Source: JADJLQ01 sp038251405
GTDB taxonomy: Bacteria > Bacteroidota > Bacteroidia > Chitinophagales > Saprospiraceae
Assembly (NCBI GenBank): GCA_038251405.1
Contig: JBBSBH010000004.1
Span: 62,001-126,000 of the forward strand
Direction: 5' to 3'
DNA: 64,000 bases
The notes under the pieces were generated by a model. It had not been told where the DNA came from and did not search any database. It was given only the letters and a program-made list of their open reading frames with translations. Position numbers and translations under genes: made by a program. Within the stretch, counting starts at the first letter, position 1. Each line of letters opens with the position of its first letter. Below are positions 17,498-27,400 of the stretch, in pieces.

Positions 17498-18232
17498 CTA
17501 TTTAAAAATTTTGTTTTTACTTAAAATGTCAATCAAGCCAATGCTGCTTTCTTCCATTTTATGAGTAATAGTATCAATTTTGGTAACAATATAATTGTAA
17601 AATATCTGGAGAATGATAGCAGAAATCAAACCAAATATAGTAGTCAATAAAGCCACTTTAATACCACCAGCCACAATAGTAGGAGAAATATCACCTGCAA
17701 CTTCAATTCTATCAAATGCCTCCACCATACCTACTACAGTACCGAGGAATCCGAGCATAGGAGCCAGAGCAATAAAAAGAGATATCCATACCAGGCCTCT
17801 TTCCAATAAGCTCATTTGCATACCTCCAAAAGCTGAAATTGCTTTTTCTACAGCTTCTGGGCCTTTATCTGCATGCCTTAGGCCTTCCAATAAAGTTGAA
17901 GCAGCTGGGCCAGGAGTGGCTTTACATACTTCTATTGCGCCTTCTACATCATTAGATTGTAGACGATCGTCAATTTTTGTCAATAATTTGTCAGTATTGA
18001 CGGTAGCAACATTTAAAGTAATTACCCTTTCAATACAGAAAGCAAGACCAAGAACCAGAACAAATAATATAGGAGCCATCCATTGCCAGGTACCTTCGAT
18101 GAATTTTTCCTTTAGCATTTGGAATCCTCCGGGTGAGGGAGCTACAGCAGAAGCATCCTGAGCAGATAAGCCAATATTAGCCACTAAAATGGCAATCACA
18201 ATCAATGTAAAAAGTAAAGCAATCTTTCGCAT
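17498..18232 (-). CDS. exbB: ExbB/TolQ/MotA-family proton channel
   Basis: A 244-residue ExbB/TolQ protein. It has an N-terminal signal-like helix, then a membrane helix (WMAPILFVLVLGLAFCIERV), a cytoplasmic region, and the paired helices with the conserved segments LAPMLGFLGTVVGMVEAF and GGIKVALLTTIFGLISAIIL that line the proton channel. It is the first gene of the operon, followed by the four-helix protein and two ExbD proteins. The added N-terminal helix before the standard three-helix core is usual for Bacteroidota ExbB. Confidence 0.92.
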   Translation of the reverse strand: MRKIALLFTLIVIAILVANIGLSAQDASAVAPSPGGFQMLKEKFIEGTWQWMAPILFVLVLGLAFCIERVITLNVATVNTDKLLTKIDDRLQSNDVEGAIEVCKATPGPAASTLLEGLRHADKGPEAVEKAISAFGGMQMSLLERGLVWISLFIALAPMLGFLGTVVGMVEAFDRIEVAGDISPTIVAGGIKVALLTTIFGLISAIILQIFYNYIVTKIDTITHKMEESSIGLIDILSKNKIFK

Positions 18233-18384
18233 ATGTTTAAGTTTTATTTTTTTGAAGCCTTAAAAATAGAAAATATATTCAAAGCGCAAATAAAACTTCA
18301 CAATTTCTTTTTATAAAATTAAATTCACAGAATAGGAAAATAATAGATCAATGAATTGATTATCAATATTATGAGTGAAAAAAG

Positions 18385-18472
18385 CGGAAGGTTAGGGATT
18401 CGAACCCTAGGTACACTTTTGATGTACACACACTTTCCAGGCGTGCCAATTAAACCACTCTTGCAACCTTCC
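18385..18472 (-). tRNA. tRNA-Ser (anticodon GGA)
   Basis: Class II tRNA. Acceptor stem GGAAGGT/ACCTTCC, anticodon stem CACGC/GTGTG with loop CTGGAAA (anticodon GGA), a long variable arm, a perfect T stem TAGGG/CCCTA around TTCGAAT, and a discriminator G as expected for serine. CCA is not encoded. Confidence 0.95.
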
Positions 18473-18691
18473 GAAGATAAATATGAATGGAAAGGATGCA
18501 AATTTCGTTTATTTTCGGCTCAATTCAAAATCCAGTATCCTTGTTTAATGAGAACTTTTTTATCATTAATTACTTCCAATCAACTTTATGCGTTAGGGAT
18601 TCACATTGATCCGCTTTCTTCCATTCAAAATACTCAACTCTTGAATAAAAGGATGAACCCTTTGATCAATTTTGGTGTATGACCAAAAAAA

Positions 18692-19456
18692 TTAATTCGT
18701 AAAAATTCTATTAGCATTAGAAGTAGTCAATTCTGTAACCCCCTCTACAGAAAGCTGCAGACTCTCAGCAAGTTTATCAACAATTAATTTTAAATAACTG
18801 GATTCATTTCTTTTACCCCGATATGGTGCTGGAGCTAAATAAGGAGAGTCAGTTTCCAAAACCAATTTCTCCATAGGAATATGGGGTATCATCTCAAAAA
18901 GACCACCATTCTTAAAAGTAATGACACCACCAATACCAAAACAATAGTCGCCTAATTCGTTAATTCTATTGATCTCATCTATAGTCCCTCCAAAACAATG
19001 AAAAATTCCTTTAGATGGCCTGGCAGGCAATTTTTCTAACAAATCTATTACTACAGAAGTAGCATTCCTTGTATGTAAAATTATCGGCAAGTTATATTCC
19101 AACGCCCAATCACATTGAACTTTTAGAGCAGCTATCTGAATATCCAGGGTAGTCTTGTTCCAATATAAATCTATTCCTGTTTCTCCTATCCCATAATAGG
19201 TTGAAGTATCCAACTCCGACTTTAAAATTTTCAGATCATTTTCAAATTCATTCTTAACACTACAAGGATGCAATCCAATCATTGGATACAAAATACGATC
19301 CAGGGCAAGGAGCTCTTTCATTTGTGGAATAGTGTCAACATCTATATTAGGCAAAAATATTTTGGATACACCGGCCGCCTTCGCGCGTTCCACCATTTCG
19401 AGCCGGTCGTTTGAAAATTCCTTTACATATAGATGAGCATGAGTATCTATCAGCAT
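18692..19456 (-). CDS. tatD: TatD-family metal-dependent hydrolase (DNase)
   Basis: A 254-residue TatD-family TIM-barrel hydrolase. The metal-binding residues are visible in order: DTHAHL (HxH) at residues 4-9, GLHPC, the GETGIDLYW motif carrying the bridging Glu, the ILHTRNA and FHCFGG histidines, and the final LETDSPYLAP Asp. TatD enzymes are 3'-5' exonucleases or metal-dependent nucleases linked to DNA repair and quality control. The length is full. It is divergent from the RNase H-like gene with only a few bases between their start regions. Confidence 0.92.
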   Translation of the reverse strand: MLIDTHAHLYVKEFSNDRLEMVERAKAAGVSKIFLPNIDVDTIPQMKELLALDRILYPMIGLHPCSVKNEFENDLKILKSELDTSTYYGIGETGIDLYWNKTTLDIQIAALKVQCDWALEYNLPIILHTRNATSVVIDLLEKLPARPSKGIFHCFGGTIDEINRINELGDYCFGIGGVITFKNGGLFEMIPHIPMEKLVLETDSPYLAPAPYRGKRNESSYLKLIVDKLAESLQLSVEGVTELTTSNANRIFTN

Positions 19457-19465
19457 GGTAATTGA

Positions 19466-19473
19466 TATATTTG
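19466..19473 (+). promoter_or_regulatory. -7 promoter box of the viroplasmin-RNase H gene
   Basis: TATATTTG matches TAnnTTTG and lies 15 bases before the ATG at 19489. I see no clear -33 TTTG, which would fall inside tatD. Confidence 0.45.
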
Positions 19474-19488
19474 GGAACTAAAAATCAT

Positions 19489-20112
19489 ATGGCGAAGAAA
19501 CAAAAATATTATGTAGTGTGGAAAGGTATCAAGACTGGCATTTTTGATTCATGGAAAGAATGTGAGTCACAAGTGAAAGGGTATATTGGAGCGCGGTATA
19601 AATCATTTGACTCAATAGAAGCGGCTGAATATGCTTACCAATCTGGTCCATACACGATTGCTGCTCCTAAAAAAAACAAGACCTCCAATAAAATTAATCT
19701 ACCTATAAAGCAAGATTCAATAGCCGTAGACGCTGCATGCGAAGGGAACCCTGGCCTTTTGGAGTACCAGGGAATGGATTTGGCCACAGGAACAATCCTT
19801 TTTCATATAGGGCCTTTAGAGGAAGGAACAAATAATCTTGGCGAATTTCTGGCTATCGTGCATGCTCTGGCGTTATTTAAAAAAGAAAATAAGTCCAATA
19901 AAGTCATTTACTCGGACTCCCTCACAGGTATAGCTTGGGTAAGAAACAAAAGAATAAAATCTACCTTACAAAGAACCAAAAAGAATGAGCCTCTTTTTAA
20001 ACTTGTCGACCGGGCTATTACTTGGCTACATACCAATACATATAGTAATTCTATTTTAAAGTGGGAAACTGAAGAGTGGGGTGAAAACCCTGCAGATTTT
20101 GGAAGAAAGTAA
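19489..20112 (+). CDS. Viroplasmin-domain ribonuclease H
   Basis: A 207-residue two-domain protein. The N-terminal viroplasmin/caulimovirus-type domain (KYYVVWKGIKTGIFDSWKE, about residues 5-50) is the small nucleic-acid-binding module found in eukaryotic RNase H1. The C-terminal domain is an RNase HI fold with candidate acidic residues in AVDAACEGNPG, NNLGEFLAI, IYSDS and the last NPADFGRK, so all four catalytic acids appear present. The first motif is diverged from the common DGACSGNPG. It should cleave RNA in RNA-DNA hybrids. I chose the ATG at 19489 because the upstream TTG overlaps a promoter box and adds residues not expected before the viroplasmin start. Confidence 0.87.
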   Translation: MAKKQKYYVVWKGIKTGIFDSWKECESQVKGYIGARYKSFDSIEAAEYAYQSGPYTIAAPKKNKTSNKINLPIKQDSIAVDAACEGNPGLLEYQGMDLATGTILFHIGPLEEGTNNLGEFLAIVHALALFKKENKSNKVIYSDSLTGIAWVRNKRIKSTLQRTKKNEPLFKLVDRAITWLHTNTYSNSILKWETEEWGENPADFGRK

Positions 20113-20138
20113 ACTTTTATAAGCCCCCGCTTAAAGCA

Positions 20139-20164
20139 AAAAGGGGATGCAAGCACCCCCTTTT
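20139..20164. terminator. Bidirectional terminator between the RNase H gene and rpoC
   Basis: AAAAGGGG (20139-20146) and CCCCTTTT (20157-20164) form a perfect 8-base stem. The terminal A and T tracts let it act in both directions, ending the plus-strand RNase H transcript and the long minus-strand rpo operon. Confidence 0.8.
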
Positions 20165-20187
20165 AATGACTTTTCTATTACTTTTTT

Positions 20188-23100
20188 CTATTCTTCCATC
20201 ACTGGAACAGTATTTTCTACAGTATTTACTATTAATCTATCGAATTCTCTCATACCAGTACCAGCAGGAATTCTCTTACCTACAATCACATTTTCCTTCA
20301 GACCCTTCAAATTATCTTTAGCGGCTGCAATGGCAGCTTGGGATAAAACTTTAGTGGTCTCCTGGAATGAAGCAGCAGATATCCAACTTTCTGTACCTAA
20401 TGAACTCTTAGTGATACCTAATAACAAAGGACTTGAAGTAGCTGCTACCGCATCACGGAATTCAACTAATTTTTTATCCCCTCTCTTAAGTATACTATTT
20501 TCTTCCCTGATTTGACGCAGGCTAACTAAAGCACCAGGCTTTAATTTAGTAGAATCACCTGCTTCAGTAACAAACTTTTTATCGAAAATCCAGTCATTAT
20601 AATCATTAAACTCATGTTTATCAACGGCTTCACTTTCCAGAAAATGAGTATCACCAGGATCTTCAATTTGTAATCTTCGCATCATTTGCCTTACGATTAC
20701 TTCGATGTGCTTGTCGTTGATATTAATACCTTGTGATCTATAAACTTCCTGTACACCATTAACCAAATGTGACTGAACTGCATAGGGTCCTTTGATATGT
20801 AAAATATCTCTGGCTGCAATAGTACCATCAGTTAATGCCATTCCTGAGCGAACGAAATCACCTTCTTGTACCAGTAAGTGACGAGACAGCCCTATCAGAT
20901 ACTTACTTCTCTGATTGGTCTTTTCATCCTCTACCATTACTTCTCGGTTACCTCGCTTGATCTTACCAAATGTAACAATACCGTCTATCTCGGCAACTAC
21001 GGCAGGATTTGAAGGGTTTCTAGCTTCGAATAATTCTGTTACCCGAGGAAGACCTCCGGTGATATCTTGAATTTTTCCAAGTTTTCTAGGAATTTTCACA
21101 ATTTTTTGACCGGCCGTTACTGTATCCCCATCGCTGATAGAAATATAAGCACCTACTGGTAAAGTGTATTGTTTTAATTCGTCACCATTTTTATCCAGCA
21201 CTTTAATTACAGGAATTTTCTTCTTGTTTTTTGCATCTATAATTACTTTTTCCGAATACCCTGTCTGATCATCACGTTCCATTCTATAAGTAATACCCTC
21301 TTCAATTTCATTGAATTGAGCAATACCTGAAAATTCTGAGATGATAACCGCATTAAATGGATCCCAATCACAGATCACATCCCCTTTTGAAACTATAGCA
21401 CCTTCTTTTATTTTCAATGTAGCGCCATAAGGCACGTGATTGGAACTAAATTGTTTCCTGGTTTTAGGATCCAATATTCTTATTTCCCCGGAACGTGAAA
21501 GAATTACATTTTTCTTTTCATCATCTTCCTTTACTGATGTAAATGTGATATTGTCAAATTCAACTTCCCCGTCAAATTTTGCCTCTAATAAAGATTCCGT
21601 TTTGGATACTGATGCCGTACCCCCCGTGTGGAATGTACGAAGTGTAAGCTGCGTACCTGGCTCGCCGATAGACTGAGCTGCAATGATTCCTACAGCGTCC
21701 CCTTTCTCGGTAATCCTTCCAGTAGCCAGATTTTTACCATAACATTTGGTACAAACTCCCCGTTTCGCTTCGCATGTCAGCACCGATCTGATAGTTACAG
21801 CCTCAATTCCTACTTCTTCGATTTTCTGAGCTGCTTTTTCATCTATGTACTCTGCTGAATCAACAATAATTTCGTCAGTAACCGGATTATAAATTGGATG
21901 AAGATTGTATCGACCCATAATTCTGGAAGAAAGTGGTTCGATAATTTTTTCATTGTCTTTCAAAGGAGTGGTTTCAATACCTCTCAGTGTACCGCAATCT
22001 ACCTCAGAAATAACTACATCCTGAGATACATCTACCAACCTTCGGGTAAGGTAACCAGCATCAGCTGTTTTCAAAGCTGTATCTGCGAGACCTTTACGCG
22101 CTCCGTGGGTAGAGATAAAGTATTCCAATACTGAAAGACCATCCAGGAAGTTTGACAAAATTGGATTTTCAATAATGGCAGCTCCTGTATCGCCAGATTT
22201 TCTAGGCTTTGCCATCAATCCCCTTAGGCCACAAAGCTGTTTAATTTGCTGTTTAGATCCACGAGCTCCTGAATGCAGCATCATATACACAGAGTTGAAA
22301 CCGTTTTTATGATTAGCGAATTCTTTCATCAAACTATCTGTAATTCTATTATCAGCAAATGTCCATCTATCAATTATCTGATTGTAACGTTCATTATTGG
22401 TAATCAGACCCATATTGTAATTTTCCCAGATTTCATCTACTTCAGCTTGAGCTGCTTTTAGTGTTGCATCCTTTATTGAAGGGATTACTAAATCGCCCAG
22501 GTTAAATGACAGGCCTCCTTTAAAAGCCCATGAGAATCCCATTTCTTTAATATGATCAAGGAATTCAGCAGTCTGTGCAAAATCAGTCCGGGTGATGATA
22601 TCACTTATGGTTTTTTTCAAACTCTTTTTAGTAGCTAGTTCATTGATGTAAGGCACTCCTGCCGGAACAGCCTGGTTAAACAAAACTCTACCTACGGTAG
22701 TGTCTATTAATTTGTAAACCATTTTACCCTGCTCATCTTCAACATTAGCTCGTACCTTAATCATAGCATGGAGGTCAGCTTTTCCTTCATTAAAGGCAAT
22801 GATTACCTCTTCAAATGAATAAAATTTAGACCCTTCACCTTTTACTTTCTCTTTTTCAGTAGATCTCTTTTCTTTGGTTAAATAATATAACCCCAGTACC
22901 ATGTCTTGTGAAGGCAAGGATATGGGCGAACCATCTTGAGGGTTCAACATATTATGTGCAGAAAGCATCAAAAGCTGCGCTTCTACTATAGACGCTTGGC
23001 TCAGAGGCACATGCACCGCCATTTGGTCACCGTCAAAGTCAGCATTGAACGCACCGCACACCAACGGATGTAACTGAATAGCTTTACCTTCTACTAACCT

Positions 23101-24462
23101 GGGCTGGAATGCCTGAATAGAAAGTCTATGCAGTGTAGGAGCTCTATTGAGCATTACCGGATGTCCTTTGAGTATATTTTCCAGTATTTCCCAGATTACA
23201 GAATCTTTTCTATCTACTAGTTTCTTAGCAGATTTTACAGTTTTGACAATACCCCTTTCAATTAACTTTCGTATGATAAATGGCTTGAATAATTCAGCTG
23301 CCATATTTTTAGGAAGACCACACTCGAATAGTTTTAAAGTAGGCCCAACGACAATAACTGAACGGCCAGAATAATCAACGCGTTTACCCAAAAGGTTTTG
23401 ACGGAAGCGACCTTGCTTACCTTTAAGTATATCACTCAAAGATTTTAATGCCCGACCACCCTCTGCTTTTACTGCATTTGACTTACGGCTGTTATCAAAT
23501 AAACTATCCACGGCTTCCTGAAGCATGCGCTTCTCATTGCGGAGAATTACTTCAGGAGCTTTGATCTCCAATAATCTTTTCAAACGATTATTACGAATGA
23601 TTACTCTTCTATACAGGTCGTTAAGATCAGAACTTGCAAATCTACCACCATCAAGAGGTACTAATGGTCTCAATTCTGGTGGAATCACGGGCAAATACTG
23701 AATGATGGTCCACTCCGGTTTATTCACTTGATGAAGTTGACCATCCCTGAAAGCCTCCACTACTCTTAATCGCTTTAAGGCTTCAGATTTTCTTTGCTGA
23801 GAAGATTCTGTTGATGACTTATGTCTTAAATCAAAAGAAACATCATCCAAGTTTACCCTCTCCAATAAATCCTTTACGGCTAACGCACCCATTTTTGCAA
23901 TAAACTTGTCTGGGTGAGTGTCATCCAAAAATTGATTTTCCTTTGGAAGCGCCTCTAAAATATCCAAATATTCTTCTTCTAATAAAAGATCTAAGACGGC
24001 AGTGCCATCTTTTTCTTTTATACCTGGCTGAATAACTACATACCTTTCATAATAAATGATCGTTTCCAGCTTTTTAGAAGATAATCCTAGTAGATATCCA
24101 ATTTTATTTGGCAATGATTTAAAAAACCAAATGTGGACAACAGGTACTACTAATTTGATATGACCCATACGTTCTCTACGCACTTTCTTTTCAGTCACTT
24201 CTACTCCACAACGGTCACATACAATGCCTTTGTAACGAATACGCTTGTACTTTCCGCAATAACATTCGTAATCTTTTACGGGGCCAAATATTCTCTCACA
24301 AAAAAGACCATCCCGCTCCGGTTTGTATGAGCGGTAGTTAATGGTTTCCGGTTTAAGAACTTCTCCATAAGATCTCTCCAAAATATCATCTGGAGATGCA
24401 AGACTAATCGTAATACTATCGAAGTATTTTGGATGTTTAGTACTTTTCTTTTTAAATGGCAT
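20188..24462 (-). CDS. rpoC: RNA polymerase beta' subunit
   Basis: A 1424-residue beta' subunit, full length for Bacteroidota. The N-terminal zinc ribbon has Cys67, Cys69, Cys82 and Cys85 (CYCGK and CDRCG). The active-site motif NADFDGDQMAVHVP near residue 475 holds the three Mg-binding aspartates. The bridge-helix/trigger-loop region (ARKGLADTALKTADAGYLTRRL) and a second zinc site (CEAKRGVCTKCYG) are present. It is the last gene of the rpl-rpo operon, 34 bases after rpoB, and is followed by a bidirectional terminator. Confidence 0.99.
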   Translation of the reverse strand: MPFKKKSTKHPKYFDSITISLASPDDILERSYGEVLKPETINYRSYKPERDGLFCERIFGPVKDYECYCGKYKRIRYKGIVCDRCGVEVTEKKVRRERMGHIKLVVPVVHIWFFKSLPNKIGYLLGLSSKKLETIIYYERYVVIQPGIKEKDGTAVLDLLLEEEYLDILEALPKENQFLDDTHPDKFIAKMGALAVKDLLERVNLDDVSFDLRHKSSTESSQQRKSEALKRLRVVEAFRDGQLHQVNKPEWTIIQYLPVIPPELRPLVPLDGGRFASSDLNDLYRRVIIRNNRLKRLLEIKAPEVILRNEKRMLQEAVDSLFDNSRKSNAVKAEGGRALKSLSDILKGKQGRFRQNLLGKRVDYSGRSVIVVGPTLKLFECGLPKNMAAELFKPFIIRKLIERGIVKTVKSAKKLVDRKDSVIWEILENILKGHPVMLNRAPTLHRLSIQAFQPRLVEGKAIQLHPLVCGAFNADFDGDQMAVHVPLSQASIVEAQLLMLSAHNMLNPQDGSPISLPSQDMVLGLYYLTKEKRSTEKEKVKGEGSKFYSFEEVIIAFNEGKADLHAMIKVRANVEDEQGKMVYKLIDTTVGRVLFNQAVPAGVPYINELATKKSLKKTISDIITRTDFAQTAEFLDHIKEMGFSWAFKGGLSFNLGDLVIPSIKDATLKAAQAEVDEIWENYNMGLITNNERYNQIIDRWTFADNRITDSLMKEFANHKNGFNSVYMMLHSGARGSKQQIKQLCGLRGLMAKPRKSGDTGAAIIENPILSNFLDGLSVLEYFISTHGARKGLADTALKTADAGYLTRRLVDVSQDVVISEVDCGTLRGIETTPLKDNEKIIEPLSSRIMGRYNLHPIYNPVTDEIIVDSAEYIDEKAAQKIEEVGIEAVTIRSVLTCEAKRGVCTKCYGKNLATGRITEKGDAVGIIAAQSIGEPGTQLTLRTFHTGGTASVSKTESLLEAKFDGEVEFDNITFTSVKEDDEKKNVILSRSGEIRILDPKTRKQFSSNHVPYGATLKIKEGAIVSKGDVICDWDPFNAVIISEFSGIAQFNEIEEGITYRMERDDQTGYSEKVIIDAKNKKKIPVIKVLDKNGDELKQYTLPVGAYISISDGDTVTAGQKIVKIPRKLGKIQDITGGLPRVTELFEARNPSNPAVVAEIDGIVTFGKIKRGNREVMVEDEKTNQRSKYLIGLSRHLLVQEGDFVRSGMALTDGTIAARDILHIKGPYAVQSHLVNGVQEVYRSQGININDKHIEVIVRQMMRRLQIEDPGDTHFLESEAVDKHEFNDYNDWIFDKKFVTEAGDSTKLKPGALVSLRQIREENSILKRGDKKLVEFRDAVAATSSPLLLGITKSSLGTESWISAASFQETTKVLSQAAIAAAKDNLKGLKENVIVGKRIPAGTGMREFDRLIVNTVENTVPVMEE

Positions 24463-24496
24463 AACTAATTTGTTTTTTTATTGATGAAACAATTTG

Positions 24497-27400
24497 TTAT
24501 TCAAACTTTATTTCTAAGGCCAAGCCCTGCAATTCGTTGATCAATACATTGAAAGATTCTGGAATATTAGGTTCCGGGAGGTTATCTCCTTTTACTATGG
24601 CTTCATACGCTTTTGCTCTTCCGATGATATCGTCAGATTTTACTGTAAGCAATTCTTGTAATATATGTGATGCTCCGTAAGCTTCTAGGGCCCATACCTC
24701 CATCTCTCCAAATCTCTGACCTCCAAACTGAGCTTTACCGCCGAGTGGTTGCTGTGTGATCAAGCTGTAAGGACCAATGGAACGAGCATGCATTTTATCG
24801 TCTACCATGTGGGACAGTTTCAACATATAGATAACTCCAACAGTTGCCTGTTGATGAAATCTGTCGCCCGTCTCACCATCATATAGATAAGTTTGTCCAT
24901 ATTGAGGCAGATCGGCTTTTTCGATATAACCTTCGATTTCACTTAAGCTTGCACCATCAAAAATGGGTGTGGCAAATTTGACCCCCATCTTTTCTCCGGC
25001 CCAGCCAAGTACTGTTTCGAAGATCTGACCAAGATTCATCCTGGAAGGAACGCCCAACGGGTTTAATACCACATCTACCGGGGTACCATCAGCTAAGAAT
25101 GGCATATCTTCCATACGCACGATTCTAGATACGATACCTTTATTTCCATGGCGACCTGCCATTTTATCACCTACTTTCAGTTTTCTTCGTTTTGCGATAT
25201 ATACTTTGGCAAGTTTTTGAACTCCAGCAGGCAATTCGTCACCAATACTTACATTGAATTTTTCACGCTTATAACGCCCTACTTCTTCATTGTATTTAAT
25301 GCTAAAATTGTGCAATAATCTGGTGATCAATTGGTTGGTCTTTTTATCAGCAGTCCATCCAGTATAATCTACAGATGCAAAATCAATCTTCTTTAAAGTA
25401 TTAGGAGAAAACTTAGTTCCTTTTGATATAATTTGCTCACCATAGATGGTCTTGATTCCTTCTGTGGCATCTCCTTTTAGCAAGCGCATCAATTTGTCTA
25501 TTAATATAGTCTTTAATTGATTTACGGCTACTTCATGCTTTTGATCCAGCTTATCAAGGACATCTTTCTCCTGCGTCTTCTGAACTTTATCTTTTTTCGC
25601 TTTAGCAAACAATTGTTTATTGATCACCACACCTTCAATAGATGGTGGTGCTTTCAAAGAAGCGTCTTTCACATCGCCAGCTTTGTCACCAAATATAGCT
25701 CTCAAAAGTTTTTCCTCTGGTGTTGGATCCGACTCCCCTTTTGGAGTAATTTTTCCAATGAGAATATCTCCTTCGTTTACCCAAGCACCTATTCTGATAA
25801 TACCATTCTCATCAAGATCTTTAGTTGCTTCTTCACTGACATTAGGTATATCATTTGTAAGTTCTTCGTCTCCCAACTTGGTTTCTCTCACATCCAGGTC
25901 AAAACTTTCAATATGAATAGAGGAAAAAATATCCTGTTGAACTACTTTTTCAGAGATTACAATCGCATCTTCAAAATTGTAACCTTTCCAGGGCATGAAT
26001 GCAACTCTAAGGTTTTGGCCTAAAGCCAATTCACCTTTATCGGTAGCATAACCGTCGCACAGAATACTGCCTTCATGCACTCTATCACCTTTCTTTACGA
26101 TTGGTTTTAGATTGATGCATGTTGCCTGGTTGGTACGCTGAAATTTGGTTAAAAAATAGGTCTTCATATTATCTTCAAAAGACACTAACTGATCTTCTTC
26201 AGATTTATCATATTTGATAATGATTTGATTTGCATCTACATATTCTACCACACCTTCACCTTCTGCATTAATAAGCATACGGCTGTCCTGAGCAACTTTG
26301 GCTTCAAGACCGGTACCTACAATAGGTGATGATGGGTGGATCAATGGCACTGCCTGCCGTTGCATATTTGATCCCATCAATGCCCGGTTAGCATCATCAT
26401 TTTCCAGGAAAGGAATTAATGATGCTGAAACTCCGACAATTTGATTAGGGGCGATATCTATGTATTCAACTTCATCTGGGGTAAGTACAGGGAAATCACC
26501 ATGCTGGCGACATTTGATTCTGTCTCCTACAAATGCACCTTTTTCATCTAAAATAGAATTGGCCTGAGCAATTTTTTTATTGTCTTCCAATTCTGCTGAT
26601 AAAAATTCTGCGGGTGATTTCGCTTCTATTACACCATTTGTTATTTTTCTGTACGGAGTTTCCAGGAAACCCATTTTATTGATTTTGGCATGCACACAAA
26701 GGGTAGATATCAAACCAATATTTGGACCTTCAGGAGTTTCAATAGTGCAAAGGCGGCCATAATGCGAGTAATGCACATCCCGTACTTCAAATCCTGCTCT
26801 TTCACGAGAAAGACCACCTGGGCCCAGCGCTGAAATTCTTCTTTTATGAGTAATTTCAGAAAGAGGGTTAGTCTGATCTAAGAATTGGGAAAGCTGACTG
26901 GTTCCAAAGAAGGAAGAAACTACAGATGATAATGTTCTCGCATTGATCAGATCTATAGGAGTAAAAACTTCATTATCTCTAACGTTCATTCTTTCACGAA
27001 TGGTTCTGGCCATTCTCGCGAGACCTACTCCAAACTGAGCATATAATTGCTCTCCTACGGTTCTTACGCGTCTGTTACTAAGATGATCAATATCATCTAA
27101 TTCGGCTTTTTGATTAATCAGTAAAACCAGGTATTTAACAATATTGATAATATCCTGATTAGTAAGAATCATGGTACTGAGATCGATATCCTGATCTAAT
27201 TTTTTATTGATCTTATATCGTCCTACTTCGCCCAGATTATATCTTTTATCTGAGAAAAATAGTTTATCTATGATGCCACGAGCTGTTTCTTCATCTGGTG
27301 GATCAGTACCTCTCAATTGTCTGTATATATGTTGTACGGCTTCTAATTCAGAACTGGATGGGTCTTTTTGAAGGGTATTATAAATGATAGTATAATCATC

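Noticed and set aside
17613..18161. 182-codon frame antisense to exbB
   Set aside because: Shadow of exbB; no independent promoter or family signal.
18356..18682. 108-codon plus-strand open frame
   Set aside because: It runs antisense through tRNA-Ser and has no family resemblance.
25517..26023. 168-codon frame antisense to rpoB
   Set aside because: Shadow of the highly conserved rpoB coding sequence; the composition (many Phe, Ile, Ser) is typical of antisense translation.
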